Positions 54,056-64,000 of a DNA stretch of 64,000 nt are shown piece by piece. Position numbers and translations under genes: made by a program. Each line of letters opens with the position of its first letter. Positions within the stretch are counted from its first letter, which is position 1. The DNA lies in the NCBI GenBank assembly GCA_022559845.1, contig CM040121.1, forward strand, positions 512,100,566 to 512,164,565. The letters are read 5' to 3'. The stretch comes from Amorphophallus konjac (lineage: Eukaryota; Streptophyta; Magnoliopsida; Alismatales; Araceae). The notes below the pieces were generated by a model. That model was not told where the DNA came from, did no database searches, and worked only from the letters and a program-made list of their open reading frames with translations.

Positions 54056-57000
54056 ATGGCGCCGAGGAGAAGTTCTCGCTCTCAGCAGGGGCAGTCGGCT
54101 GGAGGTCAGGAGATCCAGCAGGGGGTCCAGAGGGACCAGGAGGAGCATAGCAGAGTTCCGGGAGCTACCGAGGCCGCGGATGCTGCGAGGGCTCCGGGGG
54201 CCGAGGGTTTTCTCCGTGGCATGTACCATCTCATGGCTCAGCAGTTCGGCGGAGAGGCCGGTGAGGGCTCGTCAGTCAGGGGTGGGCCAGGCCGAGCAGT
54301 GAGGGACTTCATGCAGTTCCATCCACCTTACTTTAGCGGCCAGGCAGACCCTGATGCGGCTCGTGATTGGCTTGATGAGATGGAGCGGGTGTTCAGTTCT
54401 GCGAAGAGTACTGTCGAGGACAGAGTGGTGTTGGCCTACAACCAGTTGCAGGGTACGGCTCGGAGGTGGTGGTCTTCCGAGTGGAAGACGTCCTTTCAGC
54501 TTCGTCCACTTGAGCAGGTCGAGTGGGATGACTTTGTCAGTGCTTTCGAGCGTACGTACTGTCCAGATGTTGTTGCTACGCAGCGGATGCGGGAGTTTCT
54601 GGAGCTGGTGCAGGGTGACATGTCCGTGTTGCAGTACATGGCCCGATTTGTCGAGCTGGGTCGGTACGCACCTCATATCATGGAGCATGAGAGGGTGAGG
54701 ACGACGCAGTTTGTGCAGGGCTTGAGGCTGGAGCTGAGGCACCATCTGATCGCGAATGGGGCCACTGATCTCGAGACGGCGTCTCGTGTTGCGATTTCCT
54801 TGGAGATGGATATGCAGAGGACTCGAGGACCGATTAGCCAGGGGCAGTCTGTGTCAGGTCGCAGCCAGCAGTCGGCTACTCAGCAGCAGGGTTTCTTTCA
54901 GTCTGCGTCGGGTGGTTCAGGAGTACCGGCATCGGCAGCTTCGGTGACAGGATCTGCGTCCTTCGGCTCGAAGGTCAAGAAGTTCTTCAAGAAGGGGTTC
55001 GGCAAGAAGAAGTCCAGAGATCAGGGGCAGGCTTCATCGGGCAGTGTGCAGCAGCCGTTTCCTTTGCAGCGACAGGGATCGGTGGGTGGATCGCGAGGAC
55101 CTTGTCCACGGTGTAGTGAGACCCACCCAGGCAGGCAGTGCACGGCGCCGATCATCTGTTTTCGGTGTGACCAGCCAGGGCACATGGCGCGTGACTGTCC
55201 TCAGAGGCCGCCGCAGCAGCAGGTTTCCCAGCAGCAGGGACAGTATCCGCCGCTACCCAGGTCAGCTAGTGTGGGAGGCAGGCAGAGAGCTCGTGGCCAG
55301 ATCACGCACTTGACCAGGGCAGAGGCAGTAGCGTCGCAGCTCGTGGAAGGTACCGTTCAGATTTTGGGTTGTGCGGCTCGGGTTTTATTTGATTCTGGCG
55401 CGTCTCATTCGTTTATTTCGGAGGATTTCGCGTCGAGCGTCGAGGAGCCGGTGACCCAGTTGTCCTGTGATTTGGCTGTGGAGTTGCCTTCGGGTGACTT
55501 TATGGTCACTCCGTATTGCTTCGACCAGGTTCCGGTGTGGATCGATGGACGGAGTATGCCAGGCAGGTTGTATGCGTTGCAGCTTCGGGATTATGATGTG
55601 ATTCTAGGCATGGATTGGCTCGAGACTCATAGAGCGGTGGTGGATTGTGGAATGAAGAGGGTCTACTTCCAGCATCCGAGTAAGAGGACCTTCTATTTCC
55701 AAGGTATCCGTTCCGCCTCTTCTCGATTTCTTATCTCTGCTATTCGAGCCCGTCGATTGCTTGATTCAGGTTGCCAGGGTTTTCTCGCGTCAGTGGTTGT
55801 GTCTGACCGGATGGAGCCGAATGTCGAGGACATTGCGGTGGTGTGCGAGTTTCCCGATGTTTTTCCTGAGGAGTTGCCTGGATTACCTCCCCAGCGGGAG
55901 ATCGATTTCGTGATCGAGGTTGTGCCTGGTACGGGACCTTTGGCGAAGGCTCCCTACCGTATGGCCCCCGCTGAGTTGAGGGAGTTGAGGGCGCAGTTGC
56001 AGGAGCTGTTGGCCAAGGGGTATATTCGTCCGAGCTTTTCCCCTTGGGGTGCGCCCGTGCTGTTTGTGAAGAAGAAGGACGGTAGTCTGCGGCTGTGCAT
56101 TGACTATCGGCAGCTGAATGAAGTGACCGTTAAGAACAAGTATCCGTTGCCGCGGATTGATGATTTGTTCGACCAGCTGCAGTCTGCGCGAGTGTTCTCG
56201 CGGGTTGATTTGCGGTCCGGTTACTATCAGCTGAGAATTCGCGAGTCCGATGTGGAGAAGACTGCGTTCAGTACGAGGTACGGGCATTATGAGTTTCTGG
56301 TGATGCCGTTTGGGCTCACCAATGCCCCAGCAGCCTTCATGGACTTGATGCAGAGGGTGTTCCACCCGTATTTGGACCAGTTCGTGGTCATCTTCGTGGA
56401 TGACATCCTTGTTTATTCGCAGTCTGCCGAGGAGCATGCGTACCATTTGGGTGTGGTGCTGCAGACGTTGCGAGATCACCAGTTGTATGCGAAGCTCAGC
56501 AAGTGCGAGTTTTGGCTCAGCGAGGTGCACTTTCTGGGGCACGTGATTTCTGGTGATGGCATTTCCGTGGATCCCGCCAAGGTCGAGGCTGTGATGCAGT
56601 GGCCGAGGCCGAGGTCGGTGACGGAGATCCGGAGTTTCTTGGGGCTTGCGGGTTATTATCGCCGGTTTATCCAGGATTTTTCCCGCATTGCGACCCCGAT
56701 GACGAGGCTCACGCGGAAGGATGTGCCTTTCGTTTGGTCCGAGGAGTGTGAGCAGAGCTTTAGGGAACTGAAGAGGTTGCTCACCTCGGCTCCGGTGTTG
56801 GTTTTGCCTTCTGGATCGGGAGGTTTTGTGGTGTGTACAGATGCTTCCGGCGTTGGATTGGGTGCTGTTCTGATGCAGCATGGTAGAGTGGTGGCTTATG
56901 CATCTCGGCAGCTAAAGCCCCATGAGGAGAACTACCCTACCCATGACCTTGAGTTGGCGGCAGTGATCTTCGCGCTGAAGATCTGGAGGCATTATCTGTA

Positions 57001-58714
57001 CGGTGAGAAGTTCGAGGTGTTCACTGACCATCAGAGTCTGAGGTATGTGTTCTCGCAGAGAGATCTGAACCTCAGACAGAGGCGTTGGATGGAGTTCATG
57101 AAGGACTATGACTTCACCCTGTCTTATCAGCCGGGCAGGATGAATGTCGTCGCCGATGCCTTGAGTAGGAAGGTTGCGGTCAGTACCTTGATGCTGAGGA
57201 AGTGGAGGCTCTGGGAACAAGTGCCCGAAGTTTCCTTCAGGCTCAAGATTCCCCAGGAGCGAGGGTTGGCAGTGCTTGCGAGTCTGACTGTCACTCCTGC
57301 TATCCGTCGTCAGGTGACAGAGGCTCAGCATGCGGACCCTGAGTTGCCCCGGATTTTGGCGATAGCTGATGTGGAGCTTGGCGAGGACGGTGCTGCGAGG
57401 TTTCGTGGCAGGTTGTACGTCCCAGGGGAGGAGCAGGTTCGTCGTGCGGTGTTACGCGAGGCTCATGGGAGCAGGTACACTGTGCACCCGGGTGCGACGA
57501 AGATGTATCGGAACTTGCGGAGGCAGTTCTGGTGGCCTGGCATGAAGAGAGATGTGGCCGAGTTTGTGGCCAGGTGCCTGATCTGTCAGCAAGTGAAGGC
57601 GGAGCATCAGCGACCAGGCGGTACTCTCCAGCCCTTGGATGTTCCTGCTTGGAAGTGGGACCATGTGACCACGGATTTTGTGGTGGGGTTGCCCAGAACC
57701 CCGACTGGGCAGGACAGTATTTGGTTGCTGGTGGATCGGCTGACGAAGGTGACGCGGTTGCTACCGGTCAAGGTCAGCTGGAGCGTGCCTAAGTTGGCTC
57801 GTCTTTATGTGGAGCGGATCGTTCCGTTGCATGGGGTTCCCATTTCGATCGTGTCGGATCGGGATCCGCGCTTCACTTCTGGATTCTGGAGGAGTTTCCA
57901 GCGAGCTCTTGGCACGGAGTTGGCATTTAGCTCGGCGTATCATCCACAGTCGGATGGCCAGTCTGAGAGGACCATTCAGACTTTGGAGGACATGCTGAGA
58001 TCCTGCTGCCTGGAGTGGCAGGGGAGTTGGATTCGTCACCTACCGTTGGTGGAGTTTGCCTATAACAACAGCTTTCATTCGAGCATCGGCATGGCTCCCT
58101 ATGAGGCTCTGTATGGGCGTCCTTGTCGGACTCCACTTGATTGGTTTGAGGTGGGTGAGCGTGTTTTGACGGGACCGGAATTGGTGCAGCAATGTGTGGA
58201 TGTTGTGCACCTGGTTCGTCAGAACATGTTGGCGGCCCAGAGTCGGCAGAAGAGCTATGCTGACCGTAGGCGGCAGCCCCTCGAGTTCGCCGTGGGCGAT
58301 CATGTGTTCTTGAGAGTTTCTCCGATGAAGGGGGTGATGCGGTTTGGACGGCGTGGGAAGCTGAGTCCCCGCTATATTGGTCCTTTCGCGATTGTGGAGC
58401 GCATCGGTGAGGTTGCTTACCGGTTGCAGTTACCCTCTGAGTTGGCGTCGGTGCATGACGTGTTCCACGTCTCTATGTTGCGGAAGTATATGCCCGATGA
58501 CTCTCATGTGCTCGAGTTTTCCGTTTGGCCTGAGGTGACTCCAGATCTTTCTCTCCCAGAGTTTCCGATCCGCGTGGAGGATAGGCGAGAGCAGCGCCTG
58601 CGGAACAAGGTCATTCCCTTGGTAAAAGTCGTGTGGCAACGACACTCTGGTGGTGAGGCTTCGTGGGAACGTGAGGACGAGATGCGTCAGCAGTTCCCGT
58701 ACCTGTTTGAGTGA
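54056..58714 (+). CDS. Gag-Pol polyprotein of the Tekay element, intact
   Basis: 1552 residues, ATG at 54056 ([12 protein letters not shown]), 150 bp after the primer site. Domains in order: gag capsid (about 90-300), CCHC zinc knuckle [14 protein letters not shown] (368-381), protease FDSGASHSF (D446), reverse transcriptase (about 632-810, catalytic FVDD 780-783), RNase H ([13 protein letters not shown]929), integrase with HHCC zinc end (CLICQQVK), catalytic D1207, D1268 and E1304 (35-residue spacing between the last two), then a C-terminal chromodomain-like segment ending [15 protein letters not shown]. Gag and Pol share one frame, usual for this lineage. No damage is seen. It makes virus-like particles, copies the RNA and integrates the DNA; chromodomains are thought to guide integration to heterochromatin. 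Confidence 0.96.
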   Translation: MAPRRSSRSQQGQSAGGQEIQQGVQRDQEEHSRVPGATEAADAARAPGAEGFLRGMYHLMAQQFGGEAGEGSSVRGGPGRAVRDFMQFHPPYFSGQADPDAARDWLDEMERVFSSAKSTVEDRVVLAYNQLQGTARRWWSSEWKTSFQLRPLEQVEWDDFVSAFERTYCPDVVATQRMREFLELVQGDMSVLQYMARFVELGRYAPHIMEHERVRTTQFVQGLRLELRHHLIANGATDLETASRVAISLEMDMQRTRGPISQGQSVSGRSQQSATQQQGFFQSASGGSGVPASAASVTGSASFGSKVKKFFKKGFGKKKSRDQGQASSGSVQQPFPLQRQGSVGGSRGPCPRCSETHPGRQCTAPIICFRCDQPGHMARDCPQRPPQQQVSQQQGQYPPLPRSASVGGRQRARGQITHLTRAEAVASQLVEGTVQILGCAARVLFDSGASHSFISEDFASSVEEPVTQLSCDLAVELPSGDFMVTPYCFDQVPVWIDGRSMPGRLYALQLRDYDVILGMDWLETHRAVVDCGMKRVYFQHPSKRTFYFQGIRSASSRFLISAIRARRLLDSGCQGFLASVVVSDRMEPNVEDIAVVCEFPDVFPEELPGLPPQREIDFVIEVVPGTGPLAKAPYRMAPAELRELRAQLQELLAKGYIRPSFSPWGAPVLFVKKKDGSLRLCIDYRQLNEVTVKNKYPLPRIDDLFDQLQSARVFSRVDLRSGYYQLRIRESDVEKTAFSTRYGHYEFLVMPFGLTNAPAAFMDLMQRVFHPYLDQFVVIFVDDILVYSQSAEEHAYHLGVVLQTLRDHQLYAKLSKCEFWLSEVHFLGHVISGDGISVDPAKVEAVMQWPRPRSVTEIRSFLGLAGYYRRFIQDFSRIATPMTRLTRKDVPFVWSEECEQSFRELKRLLTSAPVLVLPSGSGGFVVCTDASGVGLGAVLMQHGRVVAYASRQLKPHEENYPTHDLELAAVIFALKIWRHYLYGEKFEVFTDHQSLRYVFSQRDLNLRQRRWMEFMKDYDFTLSYQPGRMNVVADALSRKVAVSTLMLRKWRLWEQVPEVSFRLKIPQERGLAVLASLTVTPAIRRQVTEAQHADPELPRILAIADVELGEDGAARFRGRLYVPGEEQVRRAVLREAHGSRYTVHPGATKMYRNLRRQFWWPGMKRDVAEFVARCLICQQVKAEHQRPGGTLQPLDVPAWKWDHVTTDFVVGLPRTPTGQDSIWLLVDRLTKVTRLLPVKVSWSVPKLARLYVERIVPLHGVPISIVSDRDPRFTSGFWRSFQRALGTELAFSSAYHPQSDGQSERTIQTLEDMLRSCCLEWQGSWIRHLPLVEFAYNNSFHSSIGMAPYEALYGRPCRTPLDWFEVGERVLTGPELVQQCVDVVHLVRQNMLAAQSRQKSYADRRRQPLEFAVGDHVFLRVSPMKGVMRFGRRGKLSPRYIGPFAIVERIGEVAYRLQLPSELASVHDVFHVSMLRKYMPDDSHVLEFSVWPEVTPDLSLPEFPIRVEDRREQRLRNKVIPLVKVVWQRHSGGEASWEREDEMRQQFPYLFE

Positions 58715-58746
58715 GTCTTCCTCTTCTTTCCCCTTGGGTTGTTCTC

Positions 58747-58780
58747 AATTTCGAGGACGAAATTCCTTAAGGGGGGAGGG
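58747..58780 (+). other. Palindromic box and polypurine tract
   Basis: AATTTCG, AGGA, CGAAATT (58747-58764), then AAGGGGGGAGGG (58769-58780) just before the 3' LTR. The same pair occurs inverted at 33742-33777. Confidence 0.9.
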
Positions 58781-58781
58781 C

Positions 58782-61491
58782 TGTAATATCCCGGACCTTT
58801 CGGATCCTTCTTCATGGGTCCCGGATCTAGTTTTCGGAGTGTCCGGCTCCGTTGTGTCCGAAATTTCGTTTCGGACATCTTTCGTGTTCGGATCGGCGCG
58901 ATCCGGAGTCGTTTCGGAGGCCCGGAGGCGTTCCGCGGCTTTTTCCGCGTGTGTTTTCCGATTCCCGGTGTGTGTTTCGGCTTTTCTCTTCGGACGCTCG
59001 TTGCGGGTGAACCGGGCTGTTCACACGGACACGAGTGGTACCGTTGCGATCGGTGCGTTCCGAGGATCGCGGGGGTGTGATTTCCTATTTTTTGGAATTT
59101 TACGGATTTTCCGAGTTTTTCTATAAAACCCTTTTTCTTTTCTCTCTCCCCCACCATCTTCTTCTTCCTCTCTTCTTCTTCCTCCTTCCTCCTCTACCGT
59201 GTCTCCCTCTCCCTCTCCCTCTCTTCCTCCCGGTTGGCCACGGCGAGCTCCCCTCCGGCTGCAGACGGCGGCGGGGCGACGGCGCGGCGACGTGGGCGGC
59301 GGCGAGGCGGTCGTGGGGGCGTGCGGCAAGCGTGGGAAGCTTAAGGAAGAACGAGGGTTTTCAAGCGTTCTTCGCGATTCGTGGACGATCCGGCGGAGCA
59401 TTCGCTCCATTGAGGTAGGGTGACGTTCCCTAGCTCTTCGCCGTTCTTTTCCGTGGTTTGTAGGCCGCGGGGAGGCCGAGAGAGGCATGTTTGGGCGTTT
59501 TTGGGGTTTTTCCATGTTTTGGGGTGAGCCGCCCGATCTATGGTTTTAGCCCATGATTCTATGTTTTGGTGGTTTAGATGCATGCTAGGGGTCCCCAGGG
59601 GTCTTCCCCCTTGTTTTCCCCCTCTCCGGTGGAGGTACGGGGGCGTGGTTGGTGTTTTTGGGGTTTTCCCGCCGTAGCGTGCTCTGGGGCAAGCGACGGT
59701 CACTCCAGTGACCGTCACATGCTTGTAACGCCCCTAGAGGGGTGCGTTACTCCCCTGGGTGTTGGCCTTTAGGGTCGAGGGCTGTAGCGGTCCTGCGACT
59801 GGCCGCCGTTTGCTAGTGACGCCCCTGGGCTGGGCCGTCACATGCTTTCGACCGTTGGGTTTTGACCGTTGGGGGTCAGGCCATGTAACGCACCGAGATA
59901 GGCGCGTTACATGCGTGTAACGCACTGGGGCAGGAGCGTTACTTCCTGTTGTCCCCCATGTGGATGGGCCAAGCGACGCATTGGGCCCAGCGCGTTACTT
60001 ACAAGCGACGCGCTGGGGCAGGCGCGTCACTTCCCTTTCCATCCCGAGCGTGAGGGCCATGCGACGCGCTGGTCTAGGCGCGTCACATGCGAGTAACGCA
60101 CTGAGCCCGACGCGTTGCTTGCAAGCGACGCGCCAGGGTAAGCGCGTTACTTTCCCTGTGGTTTTCGTGGGTGTGGGGTGCCATGTGACGCCCTGGCCTA
60201 GGTGCGCCGCTTCCAAGCGACGCACTAGGGTAGGCGCGTCGCTTCCCCCTACCCCCTGGCCGTGTGACGGTCCGCCTTAGACCGCTATTTCCAAGTGACG
60301 GCCCTAGAGTGGACCGCCATTTGGCAGTGACGGTCTGAGGGTAGACCGCCACTTCCTGTGTTGCCCCATGAGGGTGGCAACCTCGCTTTTCTCCGACCGT
60401 GGTCTCCGTGCGACGGGACTGGTGCGTGGGGTGATTCCCACACGTTGTCGGGCTTGGGCGTTGTTTTCCGTAACTTGAGAGTCTACTCCTTCAGTGACCC
60501 TCCACTAGTCGTAGCCTACTAGTACGCGTGTGCTAGTCGCACCAGGGAGTGGTGTACGGGCTGACCTTTAGAGACGGTTTGTGGACCGGTTACCGTTGGG
60601 CCCCACGTCTTGCAGCCAGAGTCCGGCTGAGGGGAAAACCGGTCAGAGGGCCAGACCAGGGACGCGCGGTCTGTGTGTGCACACGTGGTTGGGGGCGGTT
60701 GGACCCACGTCGACGGGCGTGACCCCAGCTAGTCACTTGTTTGTGGTTACTTGTACGGTGTTTGCGCCTCGGGTAGGACCTACCACGTCAGGCGGTTCAC
60801 CTGCGGTGCGGTGTAAGACGTCAGGGGACGCTACCGGCTGTGCTTCTAGTGGGTGGTACTCCTGTCGAGTACGGAGTGTCAGACTGTCAGTCGTGTGTTT
60901 CCGACCTTCGGGTTTTGACGGTTCGACCGTTGAGTTTCGGTCTTCTCGTACCGTGGCACGTGTGTCGGTTTGCGTGCCGTAGGGTCTAGTTCTGTAGAGT
61001 ACAGGGCTTTCCTTTCCGAGGTACTTTCCTACCGCTAGAGTAGTGGTTTCTCGTTTTTCGAGGTAGGGTTCGAATGATCCCTACTGAGTCTTGTTCCGAG
61101 ACTCATTCCCTGCGTGTTTTCACCGTGTTTCAGGTGAGACGCCACCTTCGGGGAGCGTGTCAGGAGCGCAGCGGAAGCGTGGTGCGGGTGTCCAGAGGTA
61201 GTGCCAGAGGTCAGAGCCGGGGGATGCCCCGTGTAGCTGTACTTTTCTTTCTTGTCACTGTACTAGTCGTGGACTACTGTTGCTGTTGTTGTTATTTTAT
61301 TGTGGACCATGTAAAATGTTAAATTCATTTCCTGCTTAATATTATAACTGTTTAATTTCTGCAATTATTTGTGATACTTGTGTAGTTTCCACACCATCCT
61401 TTTAACCCTTCCGAGTCTTCGGACTCGTGGGTGGCGGTACGAGTCTCGGGTTATCGGGCCTTCCCGGTAATCGGATTCTCGGGTCGTTACA
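58782..61491 (+). repeat. 3' LTR of the young Tekay element
   Basis: 2710 bp, essentially identical to 51180-53890. It carries the second hairpin array (59695-60372) and ends GGGTCGTTACA before GCAGT. Confidence 0.97.
59695..60372. repeat. Inverted-repeat (hairpin) array in the 3' LTR
   Basis: Copy of 52094-52771 with one base change (near 60109). Confidence 0.9.
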
Positions 61492-61647
61492 GCAGTGATG
61501 GCAGCGGGATGAGGCGAGGCACAACAGCTTTGTTGTGGTCGTTGGATTGCACAGCTGTAGTGGTGGTCACGGCGGGGCGCAATGGCCCTATTCATGGTGG
61601 GGGTCGACGGGGTGCAGCAGCCCTGTTCTTTCTCTTGTGTCCACTAA

Positions 61648-61667
61648 GAGAGAGAGAGAGAGAGAGA
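61648..61667. repeat. GA dinucleotide microsatellite
   Basis: About ten GA units in a row. Confidence 0.9.
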
Positions 61668-61705
61668 CGGATGGGGGTTGAGTGGTGGCCCATAGACCTA
61701 GCCCC

Positions 61706-61717
61706 GCTCTGATACCA
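61706..61717 (-). other. Primer binding site of a short-LTR element
   Basis: The minus strand reads TGGTATCAGAGC immediately after an LTR end AAAAAACA. Confidence 0.8.
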
Positions 61718-61868
61718 TGTTTTTTAGGGAGAGAAAAACAATTAGATTAACCATTAGCAGAAAGAAAGGGTTCTCTTATACCTGAGTACACAATAGGGTA
61801 TACTCTAGGTACACTATAATCTAATCATTATCCACTAACAATAACTATAACCAAACATGTCTCCAACA
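61718..61868 (-). mobile_element. Short (151-bp) 5' LTR of a copia- or TRIM-like element
   Basis: The minus strand begins TGTTGGAGACATG (61868) and ends CTAAAAAACA (61718), giving TG...CA ends, with the primer site abutting. The interior would run leftward and is interrupted by the young Tekay element at 61492. No coding sequence and no second LTR were found, so copia versus TRIM cannot be settled. Confidence 0.65.
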
Positions 61869-62295
61869 ATATATATGTACTACTTGTTTGTCCATTCTTC
61901 CTCTGGTTGTGGGCATATGGTTATCATTTAAGACGTTGCAGTGCCTCTTCTTGGTCACTCATTTTGCTCTTGGAATGATTGGAAAAGAGCTGATTTTGAA
62001 GAGAGATGAAGCAATTGAAATTGGGTTTGGTCCGTCACCGGAATCTCAAAATTTTTGCCTCCAAAAATTTCGATATAAAGATCTACAAGAAAATAGAATT
62101 CGAGTAATGCTCAAAATGGACAAGGAGATTGTGAAGGTTTGTAATCTTCCAGGATGCCATTTTTGTGCCAAAGTTTAATGGCAAATGTAGTTTCAGATGT
62201 TCCCTTTGGGCATTGTCGTTCTGAGCATGCACCTCTGCTTTGTAAGTTCAGGCCCAGCAAATTGCACAAACATCCTCTCCATCCTTGTCCAGAGT
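61869..62295. other. Spacer with a Helitron-end-like fragment
   Basis: GTGCCTCTTCTTGGTCACTC followed by GGAATGATTGGAAA (about 61939-61985) resembles the segment at 23091-23135 in the Helitron region. The open frame 61888-62178 has no recognised motif. Confidence 0.4.
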
Positions 62296-62376
62296 TATAC
62301 ATTTTTCGAGGATAGTGGGGTCAAAATTAGCTCAATTTTATTTTTTTAGATTTTTAAAATCCCAAAAATTAAAACC

Positions 62377-62383
62377 TATATAA
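62377..62383 (+). promoter_or_regulatory. TATA box of the right-hand LTR
   Basis: CCTATATAACCCCC directly before a CT-rich stretch, in the same place as TATAAAACCC in the young Tekay LTR. Confidence 0.55.
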
Positions 62384-62969
62384 CCCCCACCCCTTCTCTC
62401 TCCTCATTCTCTCCCTCTCTTCCTCTGTTTCTCTTCTCCCTCTCCTCCATCCTCTGGGCGGCCGATGGAGATCATGGAGGGTGAGGCAACTGGACGACAG
62501 GGGTGGCAGGTGGCGAGGATGGGAATGGGATCGTGCGGTGGAGCAACGGCAGTTCATTTATGGAGGTGGAGGACCGACCGCAGGGGATTCATCGTTTTGG
62601 CATGGATCCGACATTTTCGACATGGTAAAGCTTCATGAGAGGTAGGGGGGTAGATTCTGGTCCTTCCTTTGTTATTTCCTTATGGTTTCATCCCAAGGTG
62701 AGGCTGCGAGAGAGTTTATTTCAAGTTTTGAGAAAAAAACATACTCGAGGTTGTGAGGTGGATTTTGATCGATCTGAGTGAGGATTTATAGTTTAAATGA
62801 GGTTTTTCGATGGTATGGATGTCAGGGAGAGTTTCCCCAGTGTTTCCCCCTCATTTAAAGGCTAGTGGGGTGTGGTTCGAAATCCCCAAAAGAAGTTCTG
62901 TCAGGAAACACCCCGCAGAGGGCGGCCAAGTTGATGTCTGCTGGGGTTTGCTGGGCAGTCACAGGCCTG

Positions 62970-63180
62970 CTAGGCGGCCACCTTTGTGGCCACCCAGCTA
63001 TGCCTACCCAAGTGGGCAGCCACTTCTTTGGCCACCCATGGGGCAGTGCCAGGTAGGCGGCCACAGAGTTAGTTGCCCAGCACTAGAGGACGGACAGCTC
63101 TGTAGCCACCCTGGGAAGGTGCCCTGGTGGGCAGCCAATCCCAACTCAGGTGGGTGGCCATCAGGTTGGCTGCCAAGTTC
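62970..63180. repeat. GGCCAC/GTGGCC palindromic units
   Basis: Repeated GGCGGCCAC, GGGCAGCCAC, GGTGGCCAT arms face GTGGCCACC, TTGGCCACCC and TTGGCTGCC arms at short spacing, another sequence class in the same style as the arrays at 52094 and 31826. Confidence 0.6.
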
Positions 63181-63828
63181 CCTATGTCCCGGACACTCCC
63201 GTCGATTCGGATTTATGGTGCCAGGTGTCTGTGGTTGTTGTGGTTCCGTGGAGGGTGTGCCCGCGTGATTATGTATGCCAGCGTGACTCTGTGTGCCCGC
63301 GTCATTCTATGTGACCACGTGGGTCATCCTTACATGATTTTGTATGTCCGTGGAGGGTTGTTCCCATGTGAGTTGAATGGACTGACAATCATGGGTTTCT
63401 ATCATCCGGCCTCATGTGCTTATGGTTTGGTGACATAGGGTCGTGTCGTACTATAGCCTGTGCATGACCCAGTGGTACTTCGGTGGTTTCCTTTTGATTG
63501 CGTGGTTTGGCATTTTACTGTGAGTCCCGTGAGACGATTGGGCCTGTTAATGTGGGCCCAAATGTAGATGAGGATTTTGTCTACCTCAAGTTCGGGGAAA
63601 ACTAGTGGCAAGACCTAGACGAGGATTCCATCCAGTGTATGTGTACACTTGGTCAGGGCTTGAGTACTGTGCTATTAGGTGCAGAGGCATGTACCCCGTG
63701 TCATGGTTGCAGGACACGGCCGTGTTGTTAGGTGCAGAGACACAGACCCCAGCCAATCCTTGTGTGAGTGTGGTTGTGTGTGTGTGTTGTAGACACGCTA
63801 AAATTGGTACTATGATGAATAAATCTCA

Positions 63829-64000
63829 TGTCACGACGTAATGCCCCAAAGTGGACTTCAATATTGGCTTAATATGAAGTTTTTCTAGTTTTTCTATCAT
63901 ATTTATAATTAATGACCGTCAGCGGGGCGTCATTTAATTGACGGCTATGTGGGTGTCGTTATTTCAACAATTGGTGACCGCACGCGCAGGCGTCATTTCC
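63829..64000 (+). mobile_element. Possible start of another Tekay-type LTR, cut by the window edge
   Basis: TGTCACGACGTAATGCCCC at 63829 resembles LTR starts here (TGTAATGCCCTGG, TGTCACGCCCCGAG). At 63905-64000 there are three palindromic units: TGACCGTCA...GGCGTCATTT, TTGACGGC...GTCGTTATT, GGTGACCGC...GGCGTCATTT. It may instead be a continuation of the LTR to its left. Confidence 0.4.

Larger units (their letters stand above)
51180..61491 (+). mobile_element. Complete, young Tekay (Del) chromovirus retrotransposon
   Basis: 10.3 kb with a perfect 5-bp target duplication GCAGT (51175-51179 and 61492-61496), 2.7-kb LTRs starting TGTAATATCCCGG and ending GGGTCGTTACA, an initiator tRNA-Met primer site, an uninterrupted Gag-Pol frame with a chromodomain end, and a polypurine tract. 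I found only three LTR differences by eye, which indicates a very recent insertion. All parts needed for transposition appear present, so it may be active and may drive the non-autonomous relative at 29889-39431. Confidence 0.95.
62296..63828 (+). mobile_element. Probable Tekay-type LTR (partial, ends not fixed)
   Basis: The order matches the young Tekay LTR: TATATAA (62377-62383) followed by a pyrimidine-rich leader (62390-62450), a GAGAGGTAGGGGGG block near 62638, GGTGAGGCTGCGAGAGAG near 62697, then palindromic units using GGCGGCCAC...GTGGCCACC and related arms (62970-63180). LTR ends and primer site are not seen. Confidence 0.5.

Noticed and set aside
56119..56881. Long antisense frame (to 332 codons, 55883-56881) within the Tekay pol
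   Set aside because: It is the reverse of a GC-rich coding region; it has no start context or motif of its own.
63829..63850. Firm LTR start at the right edge
   Set aside because: TGTCACGACGTAATG resembles an LTR start, but without the rest of the element or a target duplication it could be interior sequence; kept only as a low-confidence feature.

Overview
This window is plant nuclear DNA, almost certainly from an angiosperm. It carries Ty1/copia, Tekay (Del), Tat and Athila LTR retrotransposons, L1-type LINEs, a Helitron, a SINE and MITEs, nested in one another. A captured glucosyltransferase exon with very GC-rich third codon positions hints at a monocot, but this is not decisive. I find no intact host gene, no tRNA or rRNA gene and nothing bacterial. 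Every recognisable coding sequence is a transposon gene or a gene fragment carried by a transposon.

Layout: 1-449, 3' end of a copia-type LTR. 450 to about 4.1 kb, a minus-strand gypsy-like element (broken gag, primer binding site, long LTR). 4894-5454, a hAT-type MITE with 8-bp target duplications. 5947-9200, a 3.25-kb solo LTR (minus) with a perfect CATAT duplication. 9348 to about 13.7 kb, a nearly full-length but stop-ridden L1-type LINE (minus). About 14.5-21.3 kb, a pol-deleted Athila-type element (minus), split by a 5'-truncated LINE (17267-20514, plus) and a Tourist-like MITE (20698-20963). 21931-27237, a Helitron (minus) carrying five exons of a U11/U12-65K minor-spliceosome gene and the final exon of a UGT709-like glucosyltransferase. 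27250-27417, a fold-back MITE. 28003-48772, a Tat-lineage element with broken gag-pol and a long, nearly open antisense ORF. A 9.5-kb non-autonomous Tekay-derived element (29889-39431, minus) sits inside its gag with a TCCAC duplication. 50272-50860, a fold-back element split by a 113-bp tRNA-derived SINE. 51180-61491, a complete and very young Tekay element (plus) with an intact 1552-residue Gag-Pol and nearly identical LTRs, inserted into a short-LTR element (LTR 61718-61868). 62.3 kb to the end, parts of one or two more Tekay-type LTRs.

The signal I find most unusual is shared by all the Tekay-type LTRs (5947-9200, 29889-39431, 51180-61491, and the right edge). Each carries an array of short imperfect inverted repeats of about 25-30 nt whose arms belong to a few related classes (TAACGC/GCGTTA, TGACGC/GCGTCA, GACGGT/ACCGTC, AGCGGTC/GACCGCT). 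The spacers and order differ. In the young element the array lies downstream of the TATA box, so it should be transcribed as a chain of hairpins in the RNA leader.

Approximate order of events: the Tat element is old (LTRs roughly 4-5% apart by eye); its Tekay-derived guest is somewhat younger; the 51-61 kb Tekay element is very recent. Element ends were fixed from target duplications, primer binding sites and polypurine tracts wherever these could be read.
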